Part shown: positions 1 through 7,797 of the stretch, in pieces
Layout of the letters: each line of letters begins with the position of its first letter
Numbering within the stretch: the stretch's first letter is position 1
DNA from: Thiogranum sp.
GTDB taxonomy: Bacteria; Pseudomonadota; Gammaproteobacteria; DSM-19610
Direction of reading: 5' to 3'
Length of the DNA: 64,000 bases
Assembly (NCBI GenBank): GCA_024636585.1
Contig: JAGXGS010000032.1
Location: forward strand, 1 to 64,000
Position numbers and translations under genes: made by a program
The notes under the pieces: model-generated
The model's input: only the letters and a program-made list of their open reading frames with translations
The model's database searches: none
Told to the model about the DNA's origin: nothing

Positions 1-662
1 ACCGGGAAATGCGTGACATGTCCCAGCGCGGGACTCAACAGATCGGCGCGAACCCGATTGCCGGCGTTGTACATGTGGCAATCGGCGCACGCCATGTTGA
101 GCTGACCACGTTTTCCATAGAAGTGTTCCTTGCCCCGCTCATAGGCTGCCATGGCAGCCGGATCGGATGGAATCACGACATTCATTTTGTTGCCACGTGA
201 AGTGTAGGCCATATAACCGGAAATATCGGCTATGGCACCCTTCTTCCAGCCTAATGGTTCTTCACCATTAGCTTCCCGGCAGGCGTTGATGGCGCCTTCC
301 AGCGTAACGACCTTGCCGCTGGCTGTATCGAAACGCGGGTAATCCTGCCGCACGCCTATACCGCCATTCCGGAAGCAACTTCCATAGGTCTTGCCGTTCT
401 TGAACGGCTTGTTGAATAGTGCTTTGCCCCTTTCGATGTTCAGCTCATAGGGCGGGAACTCTTCTATGGATTCCCACTCCTGGCGCGACGCCTCGTCAAT
501 GGCGTATACGCCATTGACGAAGTCACTGAACTTCACGTCCGGAAATCGTTCGGCGTAATAGCTGCGGAATTCCTGCAGGTCCTGCTGGGGTCCAGCCAGA
601 CTTACGGCTGACGCACTACCTAATATGCCGAGCGCGGCAACGATGCTAAGCAGTTTTTTCAT
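1..662 (-). CDS. soxA: SoxA, L-cysteine S-thiosulfotransferase catalytic cytochrome c subunit (3' part outside window)
   Basis: SoxA pairs with SoxX in the periplasm and joins thiosulfate to the SoxY carrier cysteine. The gene starts at an ATG (660-662) behind a GGAGG site and runs off the left edge, leaving about 220 codons. The start encodes a Sec signal (MKKLLSIVAALGILGSASA). One heme-binding CADCH motif lies near positions 75-90. Where diheme SoxA has its first CxxCH, this protein reads GSCFRNGG, so it looks like the monoheme type in which that heme is lost and the cysteine remains. The C-terminal active-site cysteine lies outside the window. It is last of four same-strand genes soxX-Y-Z-A. 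The reading frame is my own translation. Confidence 0.93.
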   Translation of the reverse strand, partial: MKKLLSIVAALGILGSASAVSLAGPQQDLQEFRSYYAERFPDVKFSDFVNGVYAIDEASRQEWESIEEFPPYELNIERGKALFNKPFKNGKTYGSCFRNGGIGVRQDYPRFDTASGKVVTLEGAINACREANGEEPLGWKKGAIADISGYMAYTSRGNKMNVVIPSDPAAMAAYERGKEHFYGKRGQLNMACADCHMYNAGNRVRADLLSPALGHVTHFP

Positions 663-708
663 TGGTTCTCCACCTCCGGGTGTCGATTAATTTCAGCAGC
701 ATGGCTGC

Positions 709-1017
709 TCAGCTGATCTGTACTTTGGTCGAATCCTTTTCGCCTTTGTTATCGACCCAGGTCAGTTGCAGTGAATCGCCCGGTTTGGCGCCCGAAAACT
801 TGAAAGACAGGTAAGGGTTCTTGGAAATAGCGACGCCCCACAGCGCTGTCATGACATTGTTGCCGTTATGTTCACAGACTACTTCCTGAATGAAATGTGC
901 GGGGATTACTGCTCCTGATTTATCCTTGCGTTGCCCCGTTTCCATGGGGTGACTGATCAGCGCCTTTACAGTAGTGACGCCACCTTCGGCTTTCGCCCGA
1001 ATCTTTATCGATGCCAT
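709..1017 (-). CDS. soxZ: SoxZ, thiosulfate-oxidation carrier complex subunit
   Basis: A 102-aa protein that forms the SoxYZ heterodimer, on whose SoxY arm the sulfur substrate travels between Sox enzymes in the periplasm. The sequence matches SoxZ in length and in segments such as the N-terminal IKIRAKAEGG and the HPMETG stretch. It has no signal peptide, as expected, since SoxZ is exported together with Tat-targeted SoxY. A GAGGA site precedes the ATG. It lies 20 bases after soxY and 46 bases before soxA. Confidence 0.96.
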   Translation of the reverse strand: MASIKIRAKAEGGVTTVKALISHPMETGQRKDKSGAVIPAHFIQEVVCEHNGNNVMTALWGVAISKNPYLSFKFSGAKPGDSLQLTWVDNKGEKDSTKVQIS

Positions 1018-1037
1018 TGCAAATATCCTCTACTGGT

Positions 1038-1511
1038 TTAACCGCCGCAGCCACCGATGGTGACTTTGACTTCTTTGCTGGTGCTATACAGTTTGCCGTT
1101 GGCCTTGACGACCGCAACCACGTCCGACGTCTTGCCCAGCTTGATCCGGGTCGAGACGAAGCCCTCGGTGCTGGAACCGAGCACGAACGATGCAACCATC
1201 GGAGAAGCGTTTTGCCTGGCAATAATGCTGATGCTTTCCGGGTTGGCAATATCTGTGGTTACCGTAACCGGGACCACAGCACCGTTCTCCGCAATATCCG
1301 GGGCACGGATGTCTATTTTGTCCGACTCTTCCATTTGCTGTGAGCCCAGCAGCTCATTCAGAGCTGCGTCGACAGATTCTGCATTGAAAGCTGCCGAAGG
1401 CCAGGCTGCCAGCACCATCCGCGGGGTTAGCAAGCCAACGCCTATCGCGGCGCTGACGGCTCCTGCCGCCATGGTGCCCTTGAGAAAGGTTCTGCGTTTG
1501 GTGTTAGTCAC
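1038..1511 (-). CDS. soxY: SoxY, thiosulfate-oxidation sulfur carrier protein
   Basis: SoxY carries the thiosulfate-derived sulfur on a cysteine at the end of a flexible C-terminal arm. The 157-aa product ends in the diagnostic GGCGG (residues 153-157). The N-terminus has a Tat signal (KRRTFLKG followed by a hydrophobic stretch) ending near residue 35. The start codon is GTG (1509-1511) with GAGGAGA nine bases upstream. It sits between soxX and soxZ. Confidence 0.97.
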   Translation of the reverse strand: MTNTKRRTFLKGTMAAGAVSAAIGVGLLTPRMVLAAWPSAAFNAESVDAALNELLGSQQMEESDKIDIRAPDIAENGAVVPVTVTTDIANPESISIIARQNASPMVASFVLGSSTEGFVSTRIKLGKTSDVVAVVKANGKLYSTSKEVKVTIGGCGG

Positions 1512-1541
1512 TTGTGTCTCTCCTCATTGAATCTGCACGTC

Positions 1542-1925
1542 CTACAACGTGTAGATGAACTCCACAATCTTGTCGATTTCGCTTTCCGTCAGCACCTGAT
1601 GGCGCCCAAAGGGCGGCATGATGCTGCCAGGATTGACCTTGGTTGAATCCCAGATCTGGGCGCGTAGCCTGGCCTTGTCCGGGAACCTTGCTTTCATTGC
1701 GACCAGCGGTGGTCCGACATTACCCGGTAATGCACCACCCTCGATAGCATGGCAGGCGAGACAGTTGCCCTTCTTGCGATCAAAAGCGATTTCTTTTCCC
1801 TGCTCGACTACGGAAAGGCTTTCGCCTTCCGCCGCATTACCGGCGACCGGGAACAGCATCAGGCCGCCCGCCAGCGCCAATACAGAACTTGCGGTTTTTA
1901 ATGCGATTGTAACTCTCCGCATCAT
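1542..1925 (-). CDS. soxX: SoxX, monoheme cytochrome c of the SoxAX complex
   Basis: A 127-aa periplasmic cytochrome c that takes up electrons when SoxA couples thiosulfate to SoxY. A signal peptide covers about residues 1-32, heme binding is at CLACH (55-59), and the likely axial methionine is Met103 in the SIMPPFG segment. Two ATGs are adjacent (1925 and 1922). The strong AAAGGAGG site is three bases from the first and six from the second, so the second may be used. It is first in the soxXYZA operon, downstream of the promoter at 2047-2075. Confidence 0.95.
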   Translation of the reverse strand: MMRRVTIALKTASSVLALAGGLMLFPVAGNAAEGESLSVVEQGKEIAFDRKKGNCLACHAIEGGALPGNVGPPLVAMKARFPDKARLRAQIWDSTKVNPGSIMPPFGRHQVLTESEIDKIVEFIYTL

Positions 1926-2018
1926 GTTCCTCCTTTAGGCATGTTGAAGGTGTTAATAATGCCAGCTTTCTGGCGGTTGACTACGAAGCAGGGCACACTT
2001 CGCTCGGGTTGAAACACA

Positions 2019-2033
2019 CGAACCACAGGTTCG
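2019..2033. promoter_or_regulatory. Inverted repeat in the sox leader, candidate operator
   Basis: CGAACC-ACA-GGTTCG is a perfect 6-bp inverted repeat with a 3-base spacer. It starts roughly seven bases downstream of the transcription start predicted from the sox promoter. A symmetrical site there would suit a dimeric repressor; an ArsR-type SoxR is known to control sox genes in other bacteria. The regulator is not in this window and the assignment is inference. Confidence 0.4.
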
Positions 2034-2046
2034 ATACGCACCTATG

Positions 2047-2075
2047 ACTATAGTTCCCGGTAATTCGGCAGTCAA
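2047..2075 (-). promoter_or_regulatory. Sigma70-type promoter of soxXYZA
   Basis: On the minus strand, TTGACT (2075-2070) and TATAGT (2052-2047) are separated by exactly 17 bases. Each hexamer matches the consensus at five of six positions. Transcription would start near 2040, about 115 bases before the soxX start. It is the only convincing promoter in the soxX-bepA gap. Confidence 0.6.
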
Positions 2076-2175
2076 AGTGAGTAGTCTGATCTGGCAGGCT
2101 ACCACGCAGTAACGAAATCAACTCAGTCTAAGCGCGAGACGGGAGCGTCATGACTTTTATTCCGAATGCGTTCCG

Positions 2176-3639
2176 TTATTTTTTGTTTCGTTCCTCGATC
2201 GCCGCCTTGAATTCCTTCAGCCGGGCGCGCACCCGAGCCTCATCATAGTGGCTCAACTCCGGGTATTTGAGCGCCTGTTCGAGTTGCTCGACAGCCAGCG
2301 GGAAATTGCCTCTGAGGAAGTGCAGTTCCGCTGAGGCCTGTCGGGTCTCCCACTCCGGACCGGCGATACGCGCTGCCTTGCCCCAGAGTTCATACATGGC
2401 GGGCGTACGCGCCTGGCGGTCGCGCAACATGTCCAGAACCTGGGAGCGTGCCGCTCCTGCCTGGCCCGTGCGTAGCAAGGCAGATGCGTAATATTCGCCA
2501 ACCTCCAGATCGCCGGGATACAGCGCCAGTGTTTCCTTATACAGCTGGAGTGCCTCGCGTGGGTTCCCGGCTTCCATCTGCAACTCGGCCAGGGTGGTGC
2601 GGTACAAAATACGGTCAGGGTCTGACGCCAGCAGATTCTGCAGCAGCTCGCGTGCGGCGGCGGTCTCGCCATTACGCCATTTTGCCAGAGCCAGTCCATA
2701 ATGATCGGCGGGGCCGGCGTCTGGTTTTGCACTCAGTGCTGCATACTCCCGCAGCACTGGCCGGGTATCGTTTGCCGTGGTGACTTTGAGCCGTGCCCGT
2801 GCCAGCTGAAATTCTGTTGAGTCATTTTCCCGTGCATTACCGAATTGCGCGGCGCGTTCCATGGTTTCGGCAATACGATCCGAGGTGACCGGATGGGTGC
2901 TGAGAAATTCCGGAATACTGGCGCTGCCATACAGGCGGGTGGACTGGTACAGGCGTTCGAAGAAACTGGGCATGCCATAGGGATCGAAGCCGCTGCGCTC
3001 AAGCGTCTGAATGCCGATGCGATCAGCCTCTTTTTCGTTGGCTCGTGTGAAATTCAACTGATGCTGAATGTTGCCCGCCTGGATTGCCGACGCCGCGGCG
3101 ATGCCCGCATCGCTGCCGGTCGCCGCACCAAGCAGCAGGGCGGCGATAGTGGCCGCGGCAGTCGGCAGGCTGAGTTGTTGCGCTGATTCGTAGGCGCGTA
3201 GCAGGTGCCGCTGGGTGACGTGCGCAATTTCATGCGCCAGCACCCCGGCCAGTTCACTTTCGTTGCGCGCCGCCAATATCAGGCCGGTGTGGACGCCAAT
3301 GTAGCCGCCCGGCCCGGCAAAAGCATTGACCGATGAATCCTCGATGACAAAAAAGGTGAACGGGTAGCGCGGTGCATCGCTGTGCGACACCAGCCGTTCT
3401 CCCAGGCGTCGAATGTACTGGTGGATATGCGGGTCATCCACCAGCCGCACCTGCGCTGTCACGCTGCGCATGAATTCCCTGCCGAGCTCGAATTCTCTGG
3501 TGGGAGAAATCAGGCTGCCACTCGAATCTCCGAAATCGGGCAGATTGTCACCTGCGTCACCTGCGTCGCCAGGCGCTACAACAGGATTCAATGCGAGTAT
3601 TCCTGCCAGAGAGATGATTTTCAGGAGATGTGATTTCAT
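2176..3639 (-). CDS. bepA: BepA-like periplasmic M48 metalloprotease with TPR repeats
   Basis: Outer-membrane quality-control protease and chaperone, related to E. coli BepA/YfgC, which helps LptD mature and degrades stalled barrels. From the ATG at 3639 the product is 487 aa, the same length as E. coli BepA. It shows a signal peptide (1-22), a zinc site HEIAH (136-140) with the third ligand in NEKEAD (Glu204), and a helical TPR-rich C-terminal half. The frame stays open upstream to 3903, but that part overlaps the divergent rhodanese and has no export signal, so I reject the longer start. The Shine-Dalgarno site is weak. Confidence 0.9.
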   Translation of the reverse strand: MKSHLLKIISLAGILALNPVVAPGDAGDAGDNLPDFGDSSGSLISPTREFELGREFMRSVTAQVRLVDDPHIHQYIRRLGERLVSHSDAPRYPFTFFVIEDSSVNAFAGPGGYIGVHTGLILAARNESELAGVLAHEIAHVTQRHLLRAYESAQQLSLPTAAATIAALLLGAATGSDAGIAAASAIQAGNIQHQLNFTRANEKEADRIGIQTLERSGFDPYGMPSFFERLYQSTRLYGSASIPEFLSTHPVTSDRIAETMERAAQFGNARENDSTEFQLARARLKVTTANDTRPVLREYAALSAKPDAGPADHYGLALAKWRNGETAAARELLQNLLASDPDRILYRTTLAELQMEAGNPREALQLYKETLALYPGDLEVGEYYASALLRTGQAGAARSQVLDMLRDRQARTPAMYELWGKAARIAGPEWETRQASAELHFLRGNFPLAVEQLEQALKYPELSHYDEARVRARLKEFKAAIEERNKK

Positions 3640-3759
3640 TCGGTTTAAGAATACCTTAGCCTGGAGAAGCTCACCACTGGGTGCCATGCCGACCGACTTG
3701 ACGGCATAGCCTGATTCGAGAACAATATCAGCTTTCTCTAATATAGATGATGATCTGGT

Positions 3760-4131
3760 ATGAAGAGTTTCCCTGAAATCGACGCGCGGCAACTGGATAG
3801 TTTGATCCGGGGCGCACAGGAAAGTTTCTCTCTGATTGATGTGCGGAGTATGGAGGAAATGGCCCAGGGTATGTTGCCGAATGCGGAGCCGGTACCTATG
3901 CATTTGATTCCTTTAAAGATAAATGAGCTGCGCGAGCGCGAGAAACTGATTTTCTATTGCCGGTCGGGCGCCCGTTCTGCGCAGGTATGCCGGTATCTGT
4001 TACTGCAAGGCGTGGATCGGGTGACTAACCTGAGGGGCGGAATCACTGCCTGGTGCCGCGATGGTCTTCATATAGAAACGCTGATGTTCTCAAGTCCCGT
4101 TGAACAGGCCGCTAACTTCAGCCGCGACTAA
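3760..4131 (+). CDS. Single-domain rhodanese sulfurtransferase
   Basis: A 123-aa cytoplasmic rhodanese. The active-site loop CRSGARS begins at Cys67, where persulfide would form, and the IDVR motif (26-29) is the usual N-terminal marker. It is divergent from bepA and 127 bases upstream of tusA. In sulfur oxidisers, rhodanese and TusA pass sulfane sulfur toward cytoplasmic oxidation, so with sox nearby a role in sulfur trafficking is likely; this is inference from context. A clear ribosome site is lacking before the ATG. Confidence 0.88.
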   Translation: MKSFPEIDARQLDSLIRGAQESFSLIDVRSMEEMAQGMLPNAEPVPMHLIPLKINELREREKLIFYCRSGARSAQVCRYLLLQGVDRVTNLRGGITAWCRDGLHIETLMFSSPVEQAANFSRD

Positions 4132-4258
4132 CCGCGGCGCGTACGCACTGTTGCGGTAGAGCTGGACTTGCGTTTATTGCCCACTTACCTTATAAGTACG
4201 GGCCTTCAAGAACACCACATACACAGATCAAAAGCTTAACGTTAAGGAGCGCTTTAAG

Positions 4259-4489
4259 ATGGCAAATTTTGACCAAGAACTTGATGCATCCGGCCTGAAC
4301 TGTCCACTGCCGATTCTGCGGGCGAAGAAAGCGCTTGGAACGATTACCAGTGGCCAGGTACTGCATATCATCGCGACTGACCCGGGTTCCGTGAAGGATT
4401 TCGAAGCCTTCGCCAAACAGACCGGTAATGAATTGCTCGAATCCAAGGAAGCGGGCGGCAAGTACGAGTTTCTTATCAAGAAAGCTTGA
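4259..4489 (+). CDS. tusA: TusA-family sulfur carrier protein
   Basis: A 76-aa sulfur relay protein with the TusA signature CPLPILRAKKAL; Cys15 is the sulfur-binding residue. TusA proteins deliver persulfide sulfur for tRNA thiolation and, in sulfur oxidisers, to DsrEFH or sHdr systems. AAGGAG lies just upstream of the ATG. It follows the rhodanese and ends before a strong terminator, so the two probably form a short unit. Which of the two TusA roles applies cannot be told from this window. Confidence 0.92.
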   Translation: MANFDQELDASGLNCPLPILRAKKALGTITSGQVLHIIATDPGSVKDFEAFAKQTGNELLESKEAGGKYEFLIKKA

Positions 4490-4506
4490 GCTGCTGCATA
4501 CGCCTG

Positions 4507-4548
4507 AAGACGGGGCCGGTGCTGGTGCACTGGTCCCGTCTTTTTTTT
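4507..4548 (+). terminator. Rho-independent terminator after tusA
   Basis: A GACGGGGCC / GGTCCCGTC stem (one G-U pair) is followed by eight T residues (4541-4548). It begins 18 bases after the tusA stop codon. Confidence 0.9.
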
Positions 4549-4909
4549 GTCTGTACTCGTTGGCCATTGCCAGAAAACTGGCAGTTCCAGGCATGATTGT
4601 CGTGATACCGGCGCATGCACCCTTTGCAGTAATTATCGGCGGTTTTGTGGTATAGCCGCCACGATACGGCAGAATGCGCCCGAAAAATCCCTCTGCCTCG
4701 CAATATATCCGCTGATTTACTCGCAGAATATCTCCTAAGTGCTGGAGAAATGATTCAGATAATTTGCGGCACAAGTTTTGCTATAGCTCATGGGGGAATT
4801 GACAACGCTAGGTGTTTTGTTTCATGTTTGTGCTAATACCCCGGGGGGTTGTTGTTAAAAACCAACAGATTAGACGGACAATACACCAAATCAGATGAGG
4901 AAAGGACTT
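4549..4909. other. Non-coding gap between tusA terminator and the FadL-type gene
   Basis: No open frame here has a credible ribosome site or family resemblance. A TTGACA hexamer at 4799-4804 could be a -35 box for the outer-membrane protein gene, but no good -10 lies 16-18 bases downstream. The extended element TGCTAATAC at 4831-4839 is an alternative weak -10. No RNA gene was recognised. Confidence 0.5.
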
Positions 4910-6409
4910 ATGAATCGCACTCTGAAACGCACATTGGCCTTCAGTGCCGTGGCTACCGCGCTGGCGATCGCGCCGATAGCGCAAGCAACGAATGGATATT
5001 TCAAGATCGGTTATGGCTCCAAAAACCGCGGTATGGCCGGAGCGGGCATGGCTTTCGGTCAGGACTCTCTGGCTCCCGCAATTAATCCGGCCACCCTTAT
5101 CGGGATCGGTGACCGCGTTGATGCCGGCGTCGAGCTGTTCAATCCGCAGCGCGAGGGGGCGGTTGATGCGAGGGGTATGTTTGTGCCAGATCTTGGCGGC
5201 GCAGGTCCACGTCAGGGCACCAACTCCCGGGAAGACAGTGGCGCGACAGTTTTTGCGATTCCGAATTTTGGCATGAGCCGGGAATTGAACAACCGCATGA
5301 CAGTCGGCCTCGCGGTAGTCGCCAACGGCGGCATGAATACCCGTTATGGTGATCCGGATGACGGTACCGGTAATATTTATACCGATGCGTTTGCGCCGGT
5401 GATCGGCGATACGTCGACCGCCGCTTTCCAGCCAGGCCCTTCAGGCTTCGCGGGCTTTCTCGAAGCTTTCGGTGAGCCCGCCGCGAATATCGATCCTAAC
5501 CTCGCAAACCTGTACATGAATCCGAATACCTCGCCGTCACTCGGCGTCAACCTGGTTCAGTTGCTCATTACCCCGACCGTTGCCTATCGGTTGAGCGATA
5601 ATCATTCGATTGGCGTTGCGCCGGTTATTGGTTACCAGCGTTTCCGGGCCTACGGTCTCGGTCTGTTCCAGGCGTTCTCGAGTGATCCGGCGAACGTTAC
5701 CAACAAGGGCGATGATGACGCCTGGGGGCTGGGCGGCCGTATCGGCTATCAGGGTAACTTCGGCTGGTTGTCCATCGGTGCGTCTTATACCTCGCAGATC
5801 TACATGCAGGAATTTGACGACTACGCCGGTTTGTTTGCAGAAGAGGGTGATTTTGATATTCCTTCGACCTATGGCATAGGTCTCGCTATTTCGCCCACCT
5901 CCAGCCTTACAATCGCCGCTGATGTCACGCGAATCAACTACAGTGATGTAGCCGCGATCAATAACGAAGGTCCGACGGCTGATGAGTTCTTCAACGCCTT
6001 TAGGGGCGCATTGATCGGTAATCCGGCTCTGGTGTCCAATCCCCTGGGTACCGATGATGGCTGGGGTTTTGGCTGGGACGACGTTACCGTCTATAAGATC
6101 GGTGTGGATTATGCGTATAGCAACCAGTGGACGTTCCGCGCAGGCTACAATTATGCGGAGTCTCCATACGATGATGATCAGGTGCTCTTCAACGTGCTTG
6201 CACCCGGACTCGTCGAGCAGCATGCTACAGTCGGCTTCACCTATATGCCGACGCCGAATAATGAGCTGACCGTGACCTACATGCACGCATTCCGCAATGA
6301 TCAGTCATTTGATTATCAGGGCACCGGCGGTTTCGCCGACTTCGGTTATTCAGTCGAAAACGCCATGAGCCAGAATGCGATCGAGGCCAGTTATGCCTGG
6401 AGGTTCTAG
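4910..6409 (+). CDS. OmpP1/FadL/TodX-family outer-membrane transporter
   Basis: A roughly 499-aa outer-membrane barrel of the FadL family, which lets hydrophobic compounds cross the outer membrane. The signal peptide (1-26, ending IAQA) is followed by the family opening of glycine-rich GYGSKNRGMAGAGMAFG and the SLAPAINPATL segment; the protein ends in aromatic-rich strands and a terminal Arg-Phe (AWRF), typical of barrels. I place the start at 4910, where AGGAAAGG precedes the ATG, rather than at the ATG at 4895. The gene stands alone, with a terminator just downstream. The substrate is unknown; hydrophobic sulfur or lipid compounds would be guesses. Confidence 0.88.
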   Translation: MNRTLKRTLAFSAVATALAIAPIAQATNGYFKIGYGSKNRGMAGAGMAFGQDSLAPAINPATLIGIGDRVDAGVELFNPQREGAVDARGMFVPDLGGAGPRQGTNSREDSGATVFAIPNFGMSRELNNRMTVGLAVVANGGMNTRYGDPDDGTGNIYTDAFAPVIGDTSTAAFQPGPSGFAGFLEAFGEPAANIDPNLANLYMNPNTSPSLGVNLVQLLITPTVAYRLSDNHSIGVAPVIGYQRFRAYGLGLFQAFSSDPANVTNKGDDDAWGLGGRIGYQGNFGWLSIGASYTSQIYMQEFDDYAGLFAEEGDFDIPSTYGIGLAISPTSSLTIAADVTRINYSDVAAINNEGPTADEFFNAFRGALIGNPALVSNPLGTDDGWGFGWDDVTVYKIGVDYAYSNQWTFRAGYNYAESPYDDDQVLFNVLAPGLVEQHATVGFTYMPTPNNELTVTYMHAFRNDQSFDYQGTGGFADFGYSVENAMSQNAIEASYAWRF

Positions 6410-6446
6410 GTGCAGTTCTGAACATCGATCCATGATCTGAAAAAAT

Positions 6447-6478
6447 AAAAAGGGTCACGGTCTTGTGGCCCTTTTTTT
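6447..6478 (+). terminator. Rho-independent terminator after the FadL-type gene
   Basis: An AGGGTCAC / GTGGCCCT stem (6451-6458 with 6465-6472, one G-U pair) has a 6-base loop and a T run to 6478. A run of A upstream may let it also act in reverse. Confidence 0.88.
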
Positions 6479-6495
6479 ACTTGTAAAATGCGGTC

Positions 6496-6537
6496 GTAAT
6501 TCCGGCGGCAATTGTCTAGAATCCATTGCGGAATTAC
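6496..6537 (+). promoter_or_regulatory. Long interrupted inverted repeat upstream of the exported-protein gene
   Basis: GTAATTCCG (6496-6504) is perfectly repeated inverted as CGGAATTAC (6529-6537). A second inner pairing of GCAAT with ATTGC gives a 13-bp stem with a 4-base bulge and a 12-base loop. Inside the loop, TAGAAT (6517-6522) could be a -10 box. The arms would then lie at about -35 and +1, so the element may be a pair of operator half-sites or, if transcribed, a leader hairpin 26 bases before the ATG. Confidence 0.5.
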
Positions 6538-6563
6538 ACCGGTAAAGGGGTAAGGAGAGAGGA

Positions 6564-7493
6564 ATGAATATGATTAAACGAATGACAGGGGCATTACTCG
6601 GCGTGACAATCATGCTGATACCGATGATGGCTGCTCAGGCGGCAGAGACTTTCAATCCATTTGTCCTGGCATCGAAGGGGCCGGGGAATTTTGATCAGAA
6701 GGTGACGGCCACTAAAGCGGCATTGACTGACGCGGGTTTTGAAGTGTTGGGCGAATACACGCCCTACGAAGACACTTTTGTCGACAAGGCGCACGTTATT
6801 GTTGTCACCAATGATGAACTGAAGAAAGTAGCGACAATGTCAGACAATGGTGGTTTCGCCGCACCGTGGCGAGTTGGTGTCACCAAAGTCGGTGATGAGA
6901 TCCAGGTCAGCTATGTCAATCCTGCCTATATTGCGAATGCTTACCTGCTGAAGTCTGATCTGGCGGAGGTTTCCGAATCCCTCAAGCAAGCGCTTGGAGA
7001 ACAGGAGACTTTTGGTGCGGGCGATGGTTTATCCGCTCGTAAGTTGCGTAAATACAAGTACACCTTCGGCATGGAAAGGTTTGACGATGTTTATGAGTTG
7101 GCCGAATACGACAGTCACAAGAAAGCGGTCCAGACCCTGGAGAAGAACCTTGCGGCCGGCGTCGCAGGTGTGACTAAAGTGTATCGTCTTGATCTCCCGA
7201 ACCAGGTCACGATATTTGGTGTGGCGCGCAAGGCTCTGACCGAAGATGACAAGGATATGGACGAGAACCACATAATGAGTGTGGTGGATTTTAGTGAACT
7301 CAAGGGCACACCGTACCTGCCTTATGAAATCATGGTTGATGGCGGCAAGATTAGAGCCCTGCATATGCGTTTCCGCATGGCGGTGCATTATCCGGATTTG
7401 AAGATGATGGGTTCAAACAGTTTTATGAACATCATGCCGAGCCCAAACGCGATTTACAAAGCGCTGGAAGCGGCTGCAGGTGGCTCCAACTGA
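6564..7493 (+). CDS. Exported protein of unknown function
   Basis: A 309-aa protein whose family I cannot name with confidence. An N-terminal signal peptide (about 1-27, ending AAQAA) predicts a periplasmic or secreted product. The mature part has a ferredoxin-like alternation in the first third (TKAALTDAGFEVLGEYTPYED, then AHVIVVTNDEL), a weak resemblance to DUF302-type domains. The C-terminal part contains SNSFMNIMPSPNAIYKALE. There are no cysteines or membrane spans after the signal. The ATG at 6564 follows AAGGAGAGAGG, and a second ATG lies two codons on. It is monocistronic between two terminators, with an inverted repeat upstream. Confidence 0.75.
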   Translation: MNMIKRMTGALLGVTIMLIPMMAAQAAETFNPFVLASKGPGNFDQKVTATKAALTDAGFEVLGEYTPYEDTFVDKAHVIVVTNDELKKVATMSDNGGFAAPWRVGVTKVGDEIQVSYVNPAYIANAYLLKSDLAEVSESLKQALGEQETFGAGDGLSARKLRKYKYTFGMERFDDVYELAEYDSHKKAVQTLEKNLAAGVAGVTKVYRLDLPNQVTIFGVARKALTEDDKDMDENHIMSVVDFSELKGTPYLPYEIMVDGGKIRALHMRFRMAVHYPDLKMMGSNSFMNIMPSPNAIYKALEAAAGGSN

Positions 7494-7519
7494 CACTTGC
7501 ATAGCTGGATAGTAACCGG

Positions 7520-7543
7520 CCCCGCTTCGGCGGGGTTTTTTTT
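7520..7543 (+). terminator. Rho-independent terminator after the exported-protein gene
   Basis: CCCCGC-TTCG-GCGGGG with a very stable UUCG-type tetraloop, followed directly by eight T residues. Confidence 0.95.
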
Positions 7544-7797
7544 GTCCATCGAAAATTTGCATTCTGTAAAGATTGGCGCATGCCACGCCGTTAGCGAGAG
7601 CCTGCTGACTTTAACGCCTGGTGGAAGTGCCAAAATACCATCCCCGCGTCGACAACTACTGCCGAGAAACTGACGCAAATTTCCGGAGATTTAAAGCGCT
7701 TAGAGCATTAAGTTGTTCATGCTAGCGCCGAAACAATGACCGGGCCTGTGTCGAGCGCCACCGAAATTCGACTATTACAGCAGTGAGCATATTGATT
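7544..7797. other. Non-coding gap before the chemoreceptor gene
   Basis: No credible gene, RNA or clear promoter pair was seen. A GTG at 7783 is in frame with the chemoreceptor and could be an alternative start. Confidence 0.45.

Noticed and set aside
2019-2040. GGTTCGATA that resembles a tRNA T-loop
   Set aside because: No matching T-stem, anticodon arm or acceptor stem could be formed around it.
5537-6286. Minus-strand open frame of 249 codons inside the FadL-type gene
   Set aside because: Antisense to a clear outer-membrane barrel; no ribosome site and no family resemblance.
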